Source: Anderseniella sp964390445 (GTDB lineage: Bacteria > Pseudomonadota > Alphaproteobacteria > Rhizobiales > Aestuariivirgaceae). From it: a stretch of 19,264 nucleotides of DNA. How positions within the stretch are numbered: position 1 is the first letter of the stretch; every line of letters starts with the position of its first letter. The notes under the pieces are model-generated. The model did no database searches. It saw nothing but the letters and a program-made list of their open reading frames with translations, and was not told the origin of the DNA. Below, in pieces: positions 7,026-13,272 of this stretch. Location: assembly GCA_964390445.1 (NCBI GenBank), contig CAYMJJ010000043.1, forward strand, positions 1 to 19,264. Reading direction: 5' to 3'. Made by a program: the position numbers and the translations under genes.

Positions 7026-8249
7026 ATGAAGATTACCGGTCTCAAGACGTTTGTCGTTGCCAACCCGCCACCGCGCCGCGGCGGACGTTATTTCATCTTC
7101 CTCAAGCTCGTGACGGACAATGGCATCGAGGGTGTCGGCGAGGTCTACAACGCCACTTTCGCACCGCATGTCATCGTCAAGATGATCGAGGACGTGTTCC
7201 AGCGCAATGTCGAGGGCATCGACCCGTTCCATATCGAGAAGTTCTGGCGGCGCACCTATTCGCGCGGCTACTCGATGCGCCCTGATATCACCCTGGCGGG
7301 CGTCATGTCCGGCATCGAGATGGCGCTGTGGGACATCTGTGGAAAGGCTGTGGAAAAGCCTGTGTACGAGCTGTTGGGAGGCCGTGTACACGACCGGCTG
7401 CGCTCATATACTTACCTCTATGCACCCGCCGAGGTGGACGCCTATGCCTATACCGATGAAGGCAACAAGGTGTACTACGACCCCGACGCAGCCGCCGAGC
7501 GCGCGCTGCACTACGTCAACCTTGGTTTCACCGCAGTGAAGTTTGACCCCGCCGGGCCTTACACGGCGTTTGATCCGCACATGCCAAGCCTCGAGCGCAT
7601 GGACCTTTCCGAACAGTTTTGCAAGCGCATCCGGGAGGCAGTGGGCAACAAGGCGGACCTGCTGTTTGGCACCCACGGCCAGTTCACCACGTCAGGTGCC
7701 ATCCGGCTGGCGCGGCGTCTGGAGCCGTATGATCCGCTGTGGTTCGAAGAGCCTTGCCCGCCGGAGATGCCTGAAGAGATGGCGAAGATCGCCCGCTCGA
7801 CCAGGATCCCGGTCGCCACAGGCGAGCGGCTGTGCACCAAGTATGAGTTCGCCCGCGTGCTGGAGACGGGCGCTGCCTCGATCCTGCAGATGGCACTGGG
7901 CCGGGTCGGCGGGCTGCTGGAAGCCAAGAAGATTGCCGGTATGGCCGAGGCCCACTATGCCCAGATCGCGCCGCACCTTTATTGCGGACCGATCGAGGGC
8001 GCGGCCAATGTGCAGATCTCGACTTGTACGCCCAACTTCCTGATCCTCGAAAGCATCGAGCAGTGGGGCGGCTTCCATGCTGACATCCTGGTCAAGCCGA
8101 TGCAGTTCGAGGACGGCTTCGTCATACCGCCAACCGCGCCGGGTCTTGGCGTGGAACTGAACGAGGAAGTGGCGTTGGCCCATCCGCTGACGGACCTCGA
8201 TGACCTGCACATTGCGCCGGGCGAAGAGCCTGCGGCATGGAACGATTAG
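7026..8249 (+). CDS. Mandelate racemase/muconate lactonizing enzyme family protein (enolase superfamily, sugar-acid dehydratase-like)
   Basis: The 407-residue protein has the N-terminal capping domain (about 1-130, with AGVMSGIEMALWDICGKAVEKPVYELLGG) and the TIM barrel. Barrel landmarks are VKFDPAGPY (171-179), LLFGTHGQ (212-219), LWFEEP (238-243), ATGERL (264-269), QMALGRVGG (288-296) and APHLYCGP (315-322). Members abstract a proton alpha to a carboxylate using Mg2+ and commonly dehydrate sugar acids. E241, E267 and H317 are in the expected places, but the first metal Asp and the His-Asp dyad Asp appear replaced. The start is ATG 7026 with GAGAGG upstream; ATG 6984 would add 14 unrelated residues. 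The adjacent dehydrogenase suggests a short catabolic pathway. The substrate is unknown. Confidence 0.88.
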   Translation: MKITGLKTFVVANPPPRRGGRYFIFLKLVTDNGIEGVGEVYNATFAPHVIVKMIEDVFQRNVEGIDPFHIEKFWRRTYSRGYSMRPDITLAGVMSGIEMALWDICGKAVEKPVYELLGGRVHDRLRSYTYLYAPAEVDAYAYTDEGNKVYYDPDAAAERALHYVNLGFTAVKFDPAGPYTAFDPHMPSLERMDLSEQFCKRIREAVGNKADLLFGTHGQFTTSGAIRLARRLEPYDPLWFEEPCPPEMPEEMAKIARSTRIPVATGERLCTKYEFARVLETGAASILQMALGRVGGLLEAKKIAGMAEAHYAQIAPHLYCGPIEGAANVQISTCTPNFLILESIEQWGGFHADILVKPMQFEDGFVIPPTAPGLGVELNEEVALAHPLTDLDDLHIAPGEEPAAWND

Positions 8250-8297
8250 CGCATCGAACCGATAAGCGGGTACCGGTATCGGAACAATTTGATGCGC
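8249..8297 (+). promoter_or_regulatory. Intercistronic hairpin between the dehydratase-like and dehydrogenase genes
   Basis: GCGCATCGAA (8249-8258) pairs with TTTGATGCGC (8288-8297) over 10 bp with one G-U pair. Inside it CCGATA (8259-8264) pairs with TATCGG (8277-8282), and CGG/CCG (8267-8269/8273-8275) closes the tip. A five-base bulge AACAA (8283-8287) breaks the 3' arm. The structure starts in the stop codon of the upstream gene. It has no T run, so it is not a classical terminator; mRNA processing, stability control or a dyad operator are possible roles. Confidence 0.55.
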
Positions 8298-8319
8298 AAG
8301 AACAAAGGGATTACGCGAA

Positions 8320-9276
8320 ATGAAGGTCGGTTTCATCGGACTGGGCAATGTGGGCGGCAAGCTGGCGGGCAGCCTCGTGCGCAACGGTTTCGACACCGTC
8401 GTGCATGACCTCAACCGTGACGCGGCCCAGAAATTCATCGACCAAGGTGCCGCCTGGGCCGATACGCCGAAGCAGATGGCCGAAATGTGCGACGTGGTCA
8501 TCACCTGCCTGCCGTCGCCCAAGGCGTGTTCAATCGTGCTGGAAGGCGAAAACGGCATCATCGAAGGGCTGTCGGCAGGCAAGGTGTGGATGGAAATGTC
8601 CACCACCGATGCAAGCGAAGTGAAGCGCATCGCCGAAAAGGTCCACGCAAAGGGTGCCTTCGCGGTGGAATGTCCCGTATCGGGTGGTTGTCACCGGGCT
8701 GACACCGGCAACATCTCGATCTTCGTCGGCGGCGACCGCGAGGCGTTCGACAAGGTGCTGCCGCTGACCACGACGCTGGGCCGGCGCGTGCTGCACACCG
8801 GCCCGCTGGGCACGGCCTCCACGCTGAAGGTGATGACCAACTACCTCGCCACCGCCAACCTGCTGACCTGCTGCGAGGCGCTGACCACCATGGCTGCGGC
8901 CGGCATCGACCTTGCCACCACCTACGAGGCGATGAAGATTTCTTCCGGCACCAGCTTCGTCCACGAGACCGAAAGCCAGCTCATCCTCAACGGCTCGCGC
9001 GACGTGAACTTCACCATCGACCTGGTGCTGAAGGACATCGGCCTGTTCCAGAAAATCGCCGACCAGCATCACGTTCCGCTGGAAATCTCGCCGCTGATCA
9101 TCGACATCATGAAGGACGGCCAGAAGCGTTATGGCGAGCGCGCCAACTCCGACGACATCATCCGCAGGCTGGAAGAAGCTACCGGACTGTCGATCCTCGC
9201 CGATGGCTTCCCGGCGGAACTGGTCGACGACGAGCCGGAAGAGAAGGGCTACGAAGTGGTGCCCCCGGGGCGTTAA
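8320..9276 (+). CDS. NAD(P)-dependent oxidoreductase, 3-hydroxyisobutyrate dehydrogenase family
   Basis: This 318-residue beta-hydroxyacid dehydrogenase has the Rossmann motif GFIGLGNVGG (residues 4-13), an acidic residue after the second strand (D30, favouring NAD+ over NADP+), the substrate motif CPVSGG (118-123) and the catalytic Lys in GTASTLKVMTNY (K170, with N174). The family includes 3-hydroxyisobutyrate dehydrogenase, tartronate-semialdehyde reductase and related enzymes; the exact substrate is not determined. It is about 20 residues longer than typical, with an acidic C-terminal tail (DDEPEEKGYEVVPPGR). The ATG at 8320 is preceded by AAAGGGA. It follows the enolase-superfamily gene by 70 bp, mostly occupied by a hairpin, and converges with the desaturase gene with only 3 bp between stops. 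Confidence 0.9.
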   Translation: MKVGFIGLGNVGGKLAGSLVRNGFDTVVHDLNRDAAQKFIDQGAAWADTPKQMAEMCDVVITCLPSPKACSIVLEGENGIIEGLSAGKVWMEMSTTDASEVKRIAEKVHAKGAFAVECPVSGGCHRADTGNISIFVGGDREAFDKVLPLTTTLGRRVLHTGPLGTASTLKVMTNYLATANLLTCCEALTTMAAAGIDLATTYEAMKISSGTSFVHETESQLILNGSRDVNFTIDLVLKDIGLFQKIADQHHVPLEISPLIIDIMKDGQKRYGERANSDDIIRRLEEATGLSILADGFPAELVDDEPEEKGYEVVPPGR

Positions 9277-9279
9277 TCG

Positions 9280-10281
9280 TCAGGCCTGCCCGGAAAATCC
9301 CTTGCGCCGTTCTTTCATTCGCTCGTGGGCCTCATCGGTGCCGTCGTGGAAGGACCCGAACCACTTGTCCCACGGCATTTCCAGGTTACCGTAGTTGCAC
9401 TCGAAATAGCGGTGGTGCATCTGGTGATGAAAGGTGCCCAGAGCCAGCCGGTTCCTGTTTTTCACCAGCAGCCCCTCGAAGCCTGTGTGCGAGGTCGCAC
9501 CTGTCAGTGCCTGGTGCTGCATGTGGAACAGGATGTGTATCGGGTGGGCGGCCACGACAAAGTGGATCAGCACCGATGACAGAAAGATCAGGTGCTCGAT
9601 CGGGTGCATGGAAAAGCCTGACCACGGCCCGACGTTGGTGTTGCGGTGGTGCAGGGCATGCGCCAGCCGGTACATGGGTGGCCAGTGCAGCAGCCGGTGA
9701 ACCCAATAGAAATGGAACGAAATCCACACCGGCGTCAGGAAAAACAGTGCGATGAACCAGACCGGATTGTCTGCCCACAACAGTATCGGCGCGTAACCGT
9801 TGGCCATGGCCCAGAACATCAGCACTTCATAGCCGGTCCAGAACGCCACGCCCGAACCAAGCGACCAGAACATGTTGTCGGCCACCTGGTTGGAGAATGT
9901 GAAGCTGCGGTTTGAGCGGGACAAGGCTCGCTTGTCGTATTTCAAATGGTCGCCCTGCTTGCGCCAGCCATGGAAGTACAGATGCAGGCCTCCTGCCACC
10001 ACCAGCAACAGGATGAAGTTGCGGATGTACAATTCTGCAATCCAGCCGATCGCCAGCGTTTTTGCCTCTTCAAGCGGTGGCTGAAACCAGAACCAGGAGA
10101 TACAGGCAATGGCGGCGACGATGGAGTTTTCGGCAATGGCGAACCAGCGCGCAGCTACCCACTGCCACATGCGCAAGGGCCGGGGAGGCCAGGAGAAAAA
10201 CGGCGAAACCTCGATTGGTACCTGAGGTCGGTGCTGCCACTGCCGCTCGAAGCCTGAAGGGGCTTCCTGATCAGCTTTCAT
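9280..10281 (-). CDS. Sterol desaturase / fatty acid hydroxylase superfamily membrane protein
   Basis: The 333-residue protein has several hydrophobic segments (about 47-68, 79-104, 140-170, 172-195 and 230-255) and the histidine clusters that bind a di-iron centre: HFYWVHRLLH (190-199), HALHHRN (208-214) and HHQMHHRYFECNYG (285-298). Enzymes of this superfamily hydroxylate or desaturate sterols, carotenoids, fatty acids or hopanoid-like lipids using O2. The substrate here is unknown. The start is ATG 10281, with GGAG upstream inside the end of the LysR gene; a longer start at 10314 would overlap that gene by 26 bp. It is 7 bp downstream of the LysR gene and so is probably cotranscribed with it. 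Confidence 0.88.
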   Translation of the reverse strand: MKADQEAPSGFERQWQHRPQVPIEVSPFFSWPPRPLRMWQWVAARWFAIAENSIVAAIACISWFWFQPPLEEAKTLAIGWIAELYIRNFILLLVVAGGLHLYFHGWRKQGDHLKYDKRALSRSNRSFTFSNQVADNMFWSLGSGVAFWTGYEVLMFWAMANGYAPILLWADNPVWFIALFFLTPVWISFHFYWVHRLLHWPPMYRLAHALHHRNTNVGPWSGFSMHPIEHLIFLSSVLIHFVVAAHPIHILFHMQHQALTGATSHTGFEGLLVKNRNRLALGTFHHQMHHRYFECNYGNLEMPWDKWFGSFHDGTDEAHERMKERRKGFSGQA

Positions 10282-10288
10282 TGTTGAG

Positions 10289-11176
10289 TCACTCCGCTGC
10301 CACGCCCATCGCACCTGACGGCGTCAGGCAGCACATCGCATCTGCGATGTGGCTGGCCAGCGAGTCGACCGCTTCGTTCGCCTTGGATGACCTGATCAGC
10401 CCGATGTCGAACAGCCCGAGCGGCGGAAAGCCGTCCGCCTCGCCCAGCACCCGCATGCCGGACCGCATGCAGATTTCGGGAATGGCAGCGACTGCCAGGC
10501 CGGCCAGGACGGCGGCGCTGATGGCGCTGGAATTGGCGCTGGCATAGGCCACGCGATACTCGCGTTTCATCCCCTCCAGCGCGTCGATGGCCATCTGGCG
10601 CCAGGCGCAGCCGAATTGCGAGAACGCCACCGGCAGCACGTCTGCCCGGTGCACCGAATGCTTGGCCGAAGTGACCCACAGCAACCGTTCGGTGCGAACC
10701 GGCTGGACGTTCGCCACATTTGTTTCGCAGGTGATCAACGCCAGGTCCAGGTCGCCCGCGTTGACCTTCTCGATCAATGTCCGGCTGGGCTGGCAGTCCA
10801 CGTCCACCTGGACCTTGCAATTGGTGCGCGCAAACCGCGCCAGCACGTCTGGCAGAATGCGGTCAGCGTAGTCGTCTGCCGTGCCAAAACGGACATGACC
10901 CGACACCTCGGGGCGTGTGAAGGCCGTCATTGCCTCGTCGTTGAGCTGAATCATCCGGCGGGCATAGTCGAGCATCATCTGGCCATCGCCGTTAAGTGTG
11001 TTGCTGCGTCCGTCCCGCGAGATCAGTGGCTTGCCCACCAACTCTTCCAGCCGCTTCACCTGCATGGAGACGGCCGACTGGGTGCGGCCCACTTCCTGCG
11101 CGGTCCGGGTGAAGTTGCCGGTCTCTGCCAGCACGGCGAAGGTCTTGAGCAGATCGATGTCGAAACTGGCAATCAT
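10289..11176 (-). CDS. LysR-family transcriptional regulator
   Basis: The 295-residue product has the N-terminal winged helix-turn-helix (residues 6-66: DIDLLKTFAVLAETGNF, then GRTQSAVSMQVKRLEELVGKPL) followed by the type 2 periplasmic-binding-fold effector domain, with the typical HVRFGTADDYADRILPDVLARF opening at about 94. The start is ATG 11176, with GGAG 8 nt upstream; in-frame sequence up to 11251 crosses the promoter and is not coding. The desaturase gene follows after 7 bp, an arrangement in which the regulator heads the operon instead of being divergent. Repeats at the promoter suggest autoregulation, and the effector is unknown. Confidence 0.93.
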   Translation of the reverse strand: MIASFDIDLLKTFAVLAETGNFTRTAQEVGRTQSAVSMQVKRLEELVGKPLISRDGRSNTLNGDGQMMLDYARRMIQLNDEAMTAFTRPEVSGHVRFGTADDYADRILPDVLARFARTNCKVQVDVDCQPSRTLIEKVNAGDLDLALITCETNVANVQPVRTERLLWVTSAKHSVHRADVLPVAFSQFGCAWRQMAIDALEGMKREYRVAYASANSSAISAAVLAGLAVAAIPEICMRSGMRVLGEADGFPPLGLFDIGLIRSSKANEAVDSLASHIADAMCCLTPSGAMGVAAE

Positions 11177-11193
11177 TGCGCTATCTCCATCAA

Positions 11194-11244
11194 ATTCGTT
11201 GATGAGTTTTATAAATACTATTCGTTGGAATGATGGATAGTCAA
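11194..11244 (-). promoter_or_regulatory. Sigma-70-type promoter of the LysR-desaturase operon with repeated operator-like words
   Basis: Read on the minus strand, TTGACT (11244-11239) and TAGTAT (11220-11215) are separated by 18 bp and lie about 40 bp before the LysR start codon. The + strand word ATTCGTTG occurs at 11220-11227 (spacer edge and -10) and again at 11194-11201 (just downstream of the expected transcription start), 26 bp apart. A repressor bound to these two copies would block its own promoter. The promoter match is good, and the operator role is inferred. Confidence 0.5.
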
Positions 11245-11309
11245 GGGGCATATTGAGCTCACGTCACCAGACGGACTGACCCCGCTACCCTCAAACGGGC
11301 AGCTCAACC

Positions 11310-11329
11310 CGCAGAAAAAGCCTTCTGCG
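11310..11329 (+). promoter_or_regulatory. Small hairpin in the leader of the DUF1127 gene
   Basis: CGCAGAA (11310-11316) and TTCTGCG (11323-11329) form a perfect 7-bp stem around the loop AAAGCC, ending a few bases before the AGGAGA ribosome-binding site of the gene at 11349. It could affect access to the ribosome-binding site or message stability. It is short, so chance occurrence is possible. Confidence 0.35.
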
Positions 11330-11348
11330 AGAACAGGAGAACTTTGCC

Positions 11349-11606
11349 ATGACCGATCATGCAGTCGAACACCACCGCGCCGCCTCCGCCTCCGGCCTTG
11401 AAGGTCTGAAGCGGCTGTTCCGCAACTGGCAGGCCCGCCGCAAGGTGCGCGGAATGGAGGAACTGGACGACCGGATGCTTGCCGATATCGGCGTTACCCG
11501 GGCCGAAGTCGAATGGGCAGCACGCCTGCCGCTGGGCTATAATCCGGCACTGGAACTTCAGGCCTTGTCGTCACGCCGGCGCAGGATCGGCGGGTCTCAA
11601 CGCTGA
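11349..11606 (+). CDS. DUF1127 (YjiS-like) domain protein
   Basis: The 85-residue protein contains the DUF1127 core LFRNWQARRKVRGMEELDDRMLADIGVTRAEVEWAARLPL (about residues 23-62), with the hallmark L-x-x-L-D-D-R-x-L-x-D-I-G. Small DUF1127 proteins are abundant in alphaproteobacteria, and some have been linked to RNA turnover and to phosphate or carbon metabolism. The basic tail SSRRRRIGGSQR would suit nucleic acid contact. A strong AGGAGA precedes the ATG at 11349. The gene is monocistronic, divergent from the LysR gene, and its last 10 bp overlap the end of the convergent DUF937 gene. Confidence 0.9.
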   Translation: MTDHAVEHHRAASASGLEGLKRLFRNWQARRKVRGMEELDDRMLADIGVTRAEVEWAARLPLGYNPALELQALSSRRRRIGGSQR

Positions 11607-12520
11607 CCCGTTCTGCGCCTTACAGACTCGAGCAAATCATCGGCGGCGTTGCCGGACCCTGTCCTGGTATCGCCGCCGAGAATGTCATCCAGCGTGTTGC
11701 GGCCGCGCCTGATGGCCTGGTCATCGTAACCACTGTCCTGCGGTGCGCTGCGGCCACCGCCAAGAATGTCGCGCAGCAGGTCATCGAGGCCACCGCCTTG
11801 TGGCGGCGCGCGGCGTTGTTGCGGTTCAGGCGCGCGCTGCTGGCCTCCGCCGAGCACGTCACGCAGCAGGTCATCCAGCGACCCGCCGGGCGCAGGCCCG
11901 CGCTGCTGCGGTTGCTGTTGCTGCTGCCCGCCGCCGCCCAGGATGTCGCCGATGATGTCGCCCAGCCCGCCGCCCGAGCCGTCACGAGATTGCGGCTGCC
12001 GCTGTTGTCCACCACCCAGAATATCGCCGATGATGTCGCCCAGTCCGCCGCCCGAACCGTCCCGCGGTTGCGGTGCCTGCTGGCGCCCGCTGGCCTGCCC
12101 GCCGCCGGTCATCTGCTTGAAGATCGCACCCAGCACCATCGAGGCAATCACCGGCAGCATCTTCTTCAGGATGGCGGAGCCGATGCCGGTGGAACCGGCT
12201 GCGTGCATGGCAACTTCGCGGCTGACCTGCTTGTTGCCGAACAGGTGGCCGAGAATGGCGTTGCCTTCCTGGCTGACCTGCTCGTCCTGGATGGCGCTGT
12301 CGTCTTCAAGGTAGCGCTCGTGATGCCCGCCGGACAACGCTTGCAGCAGCGATACCACGCCTTCATCCTGGCGGGTGTTCTGGCGCACGCCGGAGGCCAC
12401 GACCGGTGCAAGTTCTGCGATCGCCTGCAAGGTCTGCTCGCGGGTCAGGCCGAACTGTTGCCCCAGCATGTCCAGCCCGTGACCATTGTGCGACCGGGCG
12501 ATCATTTCGACGATATTCAT
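11597..12520 (-). CDS. DUF937 (YidB-like) protein with tandem Gly/Asp/Leu repeats
   Basis: The first 140 residues form a DUF937 domain (AELAPVVASGVRQN at 35-48, SGGHHERYLEDDSAI at 63-77, EGNAILGHLFGNKQVSREVAMHA at 85-107, and a hydrophobic helix MLPVIASMVLGAIFKQM at 121-137). The rest is low-complexity: GGGLGDIIGDILGGG at 157-171 and 183-197, GGSLDDLLRDVLGGG at 212-226 and GGGLDDLLRDILGGG at 242-256, with degenerate copies near 274 and 292, joined by Gln/Pro/Arg linkers. The function of DUF937 proteins is unknown. There is no signal peptide. The ATG at 12520 has GGGAG about 10 nt upstream. It lies 65 bp after a shorter DUF937-like gene in the same direction, with a hairpin in the spacer. Confidence 0.88.
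   Translation of the reverse strand: MNIVEMIARSHNGHGLDMLGQQFGLTREQTLQAIAELAPVVASGVRQNTRQDEGVVSLLQALSGGHHERYLEDDSAIQDEQVSQEGNAILGHLFGNKQVSREVAMHAAGSTGIGSAILKKMLPVIASMVLGAIFKQMTGGGQASGRQQAPQPRDGSGGGLGDIIGDILGGGQQRQPQSRDGSGGGLGDIIGDILGGGGQQQQQPQQRGPAPGGSLDDLLRDVLGGGQQRAPEPQQRRAPPQGGGLDDLLRDILGGGRSAPQDSGYDDQAIRRGRNTLDDILGGDTRTGSGNAADDLLESVRRRTGQR
11753..12052 (-). repeat. In-gene tandem repeat array encoding amphipathic Gly-rich modules
   Basis: Four recognisable 15-residue modules lie within the DUF937 gene at 12008-12052, 11930-11974, 11843-11887 and 11753-11797. Periods are 26, 29 and 30 residues. The first two copies are also similar as DNA: 11937-11986 and 12015-12064 match at 45 of 50 bases with a 78-bp shift, indicating fairly recent duplication. 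Copies three and four have diverged to LDDLLRD in place of LGDIIGD. Confidence 0.85.
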
Positions 12521-12546
12521 GGTGAGGCTGCTCCCTGGCTATTGGT

Positions 12547-12568
12547 GCCGGCACGACCCCCGTCCGGC
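12547..12568 (-). promoter_or_regulatory. Hairpin in the spacer between the two DUF937-type genes
   Basis: GCCGG (12547-12551) pairs with CCGGC (12564-12568), and after one bulged base ACG (12553-12555) pairs with CGT (12561-12563), leaving a five-base loop. No T run follows on the minus strand, so it is unlikely to end transcription fully. It may attenuate or stabilise the message between the two genes. Confidence 0.35.
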
Positions 12569-12585
12569 GCTTGTTTCATGGCGCA

Positions 12586-13272
12586 TCATATAGCGCGTTT
12601 GATCAAGTCCCCAAACACATCAGCGAGGCTCGGCGTCGACGTTCGCGTTGACCTCTTGCGCTGCCATTTGCGCTTGAGTGATGTCTTGTAGGACTTGGCA
12701 TAGGTCGCCCGGTTGCGCCGCCGCCGCCGCCGTGGCGGCACGTAGGTAACGCCCTTGATGACCGCATTGATCAATTCCCGCAGGAAAGTCGCACCTGCGC
12801 TGCCCGTACCAACGTTTGATGACGCTGCCATGAAGCCTGTCTGGCCGCGATGCACCAGCCCGGCCACGCACAAGGTGGCAGCAAGCGTCATCATGCGCTC
12901 CATCTGCTGCTCGGTGATGCCGTGAGGCCGCCGCAACCGGCGGGCAACGGCGCGCGCTGCCCCCAGCGAACCATACAGGTGAATCAGGATTTCCTCACCC
13001 TCCTGGATGGCCTCGCGCGACAGAAGCGCATCGGGGTTGGTCAGGTAGTCGTCGTGCTCACCCGCCTCGATCACGTCGAGCAGAAGGTCCATCTCTTCCG
13101 GCGATTGTGCCTTCAGTGCCATCTTGTGGCCGATCTCGCGCACATGGGTGCGCAGTGCCTTTTCCGACGCATCGGCGGTATAGTTGCCAGCCAGTGCAAT
13201 CGCTGCCGCCGTGCGGCCCTGGTTGGCAGCAAGGATGATGTCGATCAGTTCCGGCACGGCAGTCTGGGTCAT
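12586..13272 (-). CDS. DUF937-like protein with basic Arg-rich C-terminal region
   Basis: In this 228-residue protein, VIEAGEHDDYLTNPDALLSREAIQEGEEILIHLYGS (about residues 67-102) lines up with SGGHHERYLEDDSAI...EGNAILGHLFGN of the neighbouring DUF937 protein, so the two are probably divergent paralogues. A hydrophobic helix lies at 127-140. Residues 181-211 are strongly basic, with six consecutive Arg at 181-186, and the end LADVFGDLIKRAI resembles one amphipathic module of the neighbour. Nucleic acid or acidic membrane binding is possible but unproven. The ATG at 13272 overlaps the MATE gene stop by 4 bp (ATGA), so translation is coupled to the transporter. It has no signal peptide. Confidence 0.8.
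   Translation of the reverse strand: MTQTAVPELIDIILAANQGRTAAAIALAGNYTADASEKALRTHVREIGHKMALKAQSPEEMDLLLDVIEAGEHDDYLTNPDALLSREAIQEGEEILIHLYGSLGAARAVARRLRRPHGITEQQMERMMTLAATLCVAGLVHRGQTGFMAASSNVGTGSAGATFLRELINAVIKGVTYVPPRRRRRRNRATYAKSYKTSLKRKWQRKRSTRTSTPSLADVFGDLIKRAI

Noticed and set aside
11937..12092. CRISPR-like or satellite repeat
   Set aside because: The 78-bp duplicated unit is in frame within the DUF937 gene and encodes protein modules; there are no short identical repeats with unique spacers.
11798..12691. Plus-strand open frame of 297 residues over the DUF937 genes
   Set aside because: It is antisense to repeat-coding DNA and spans two genes and their spacer; its Ala/Arg/Leu composition simply mirrors the repeat codons.
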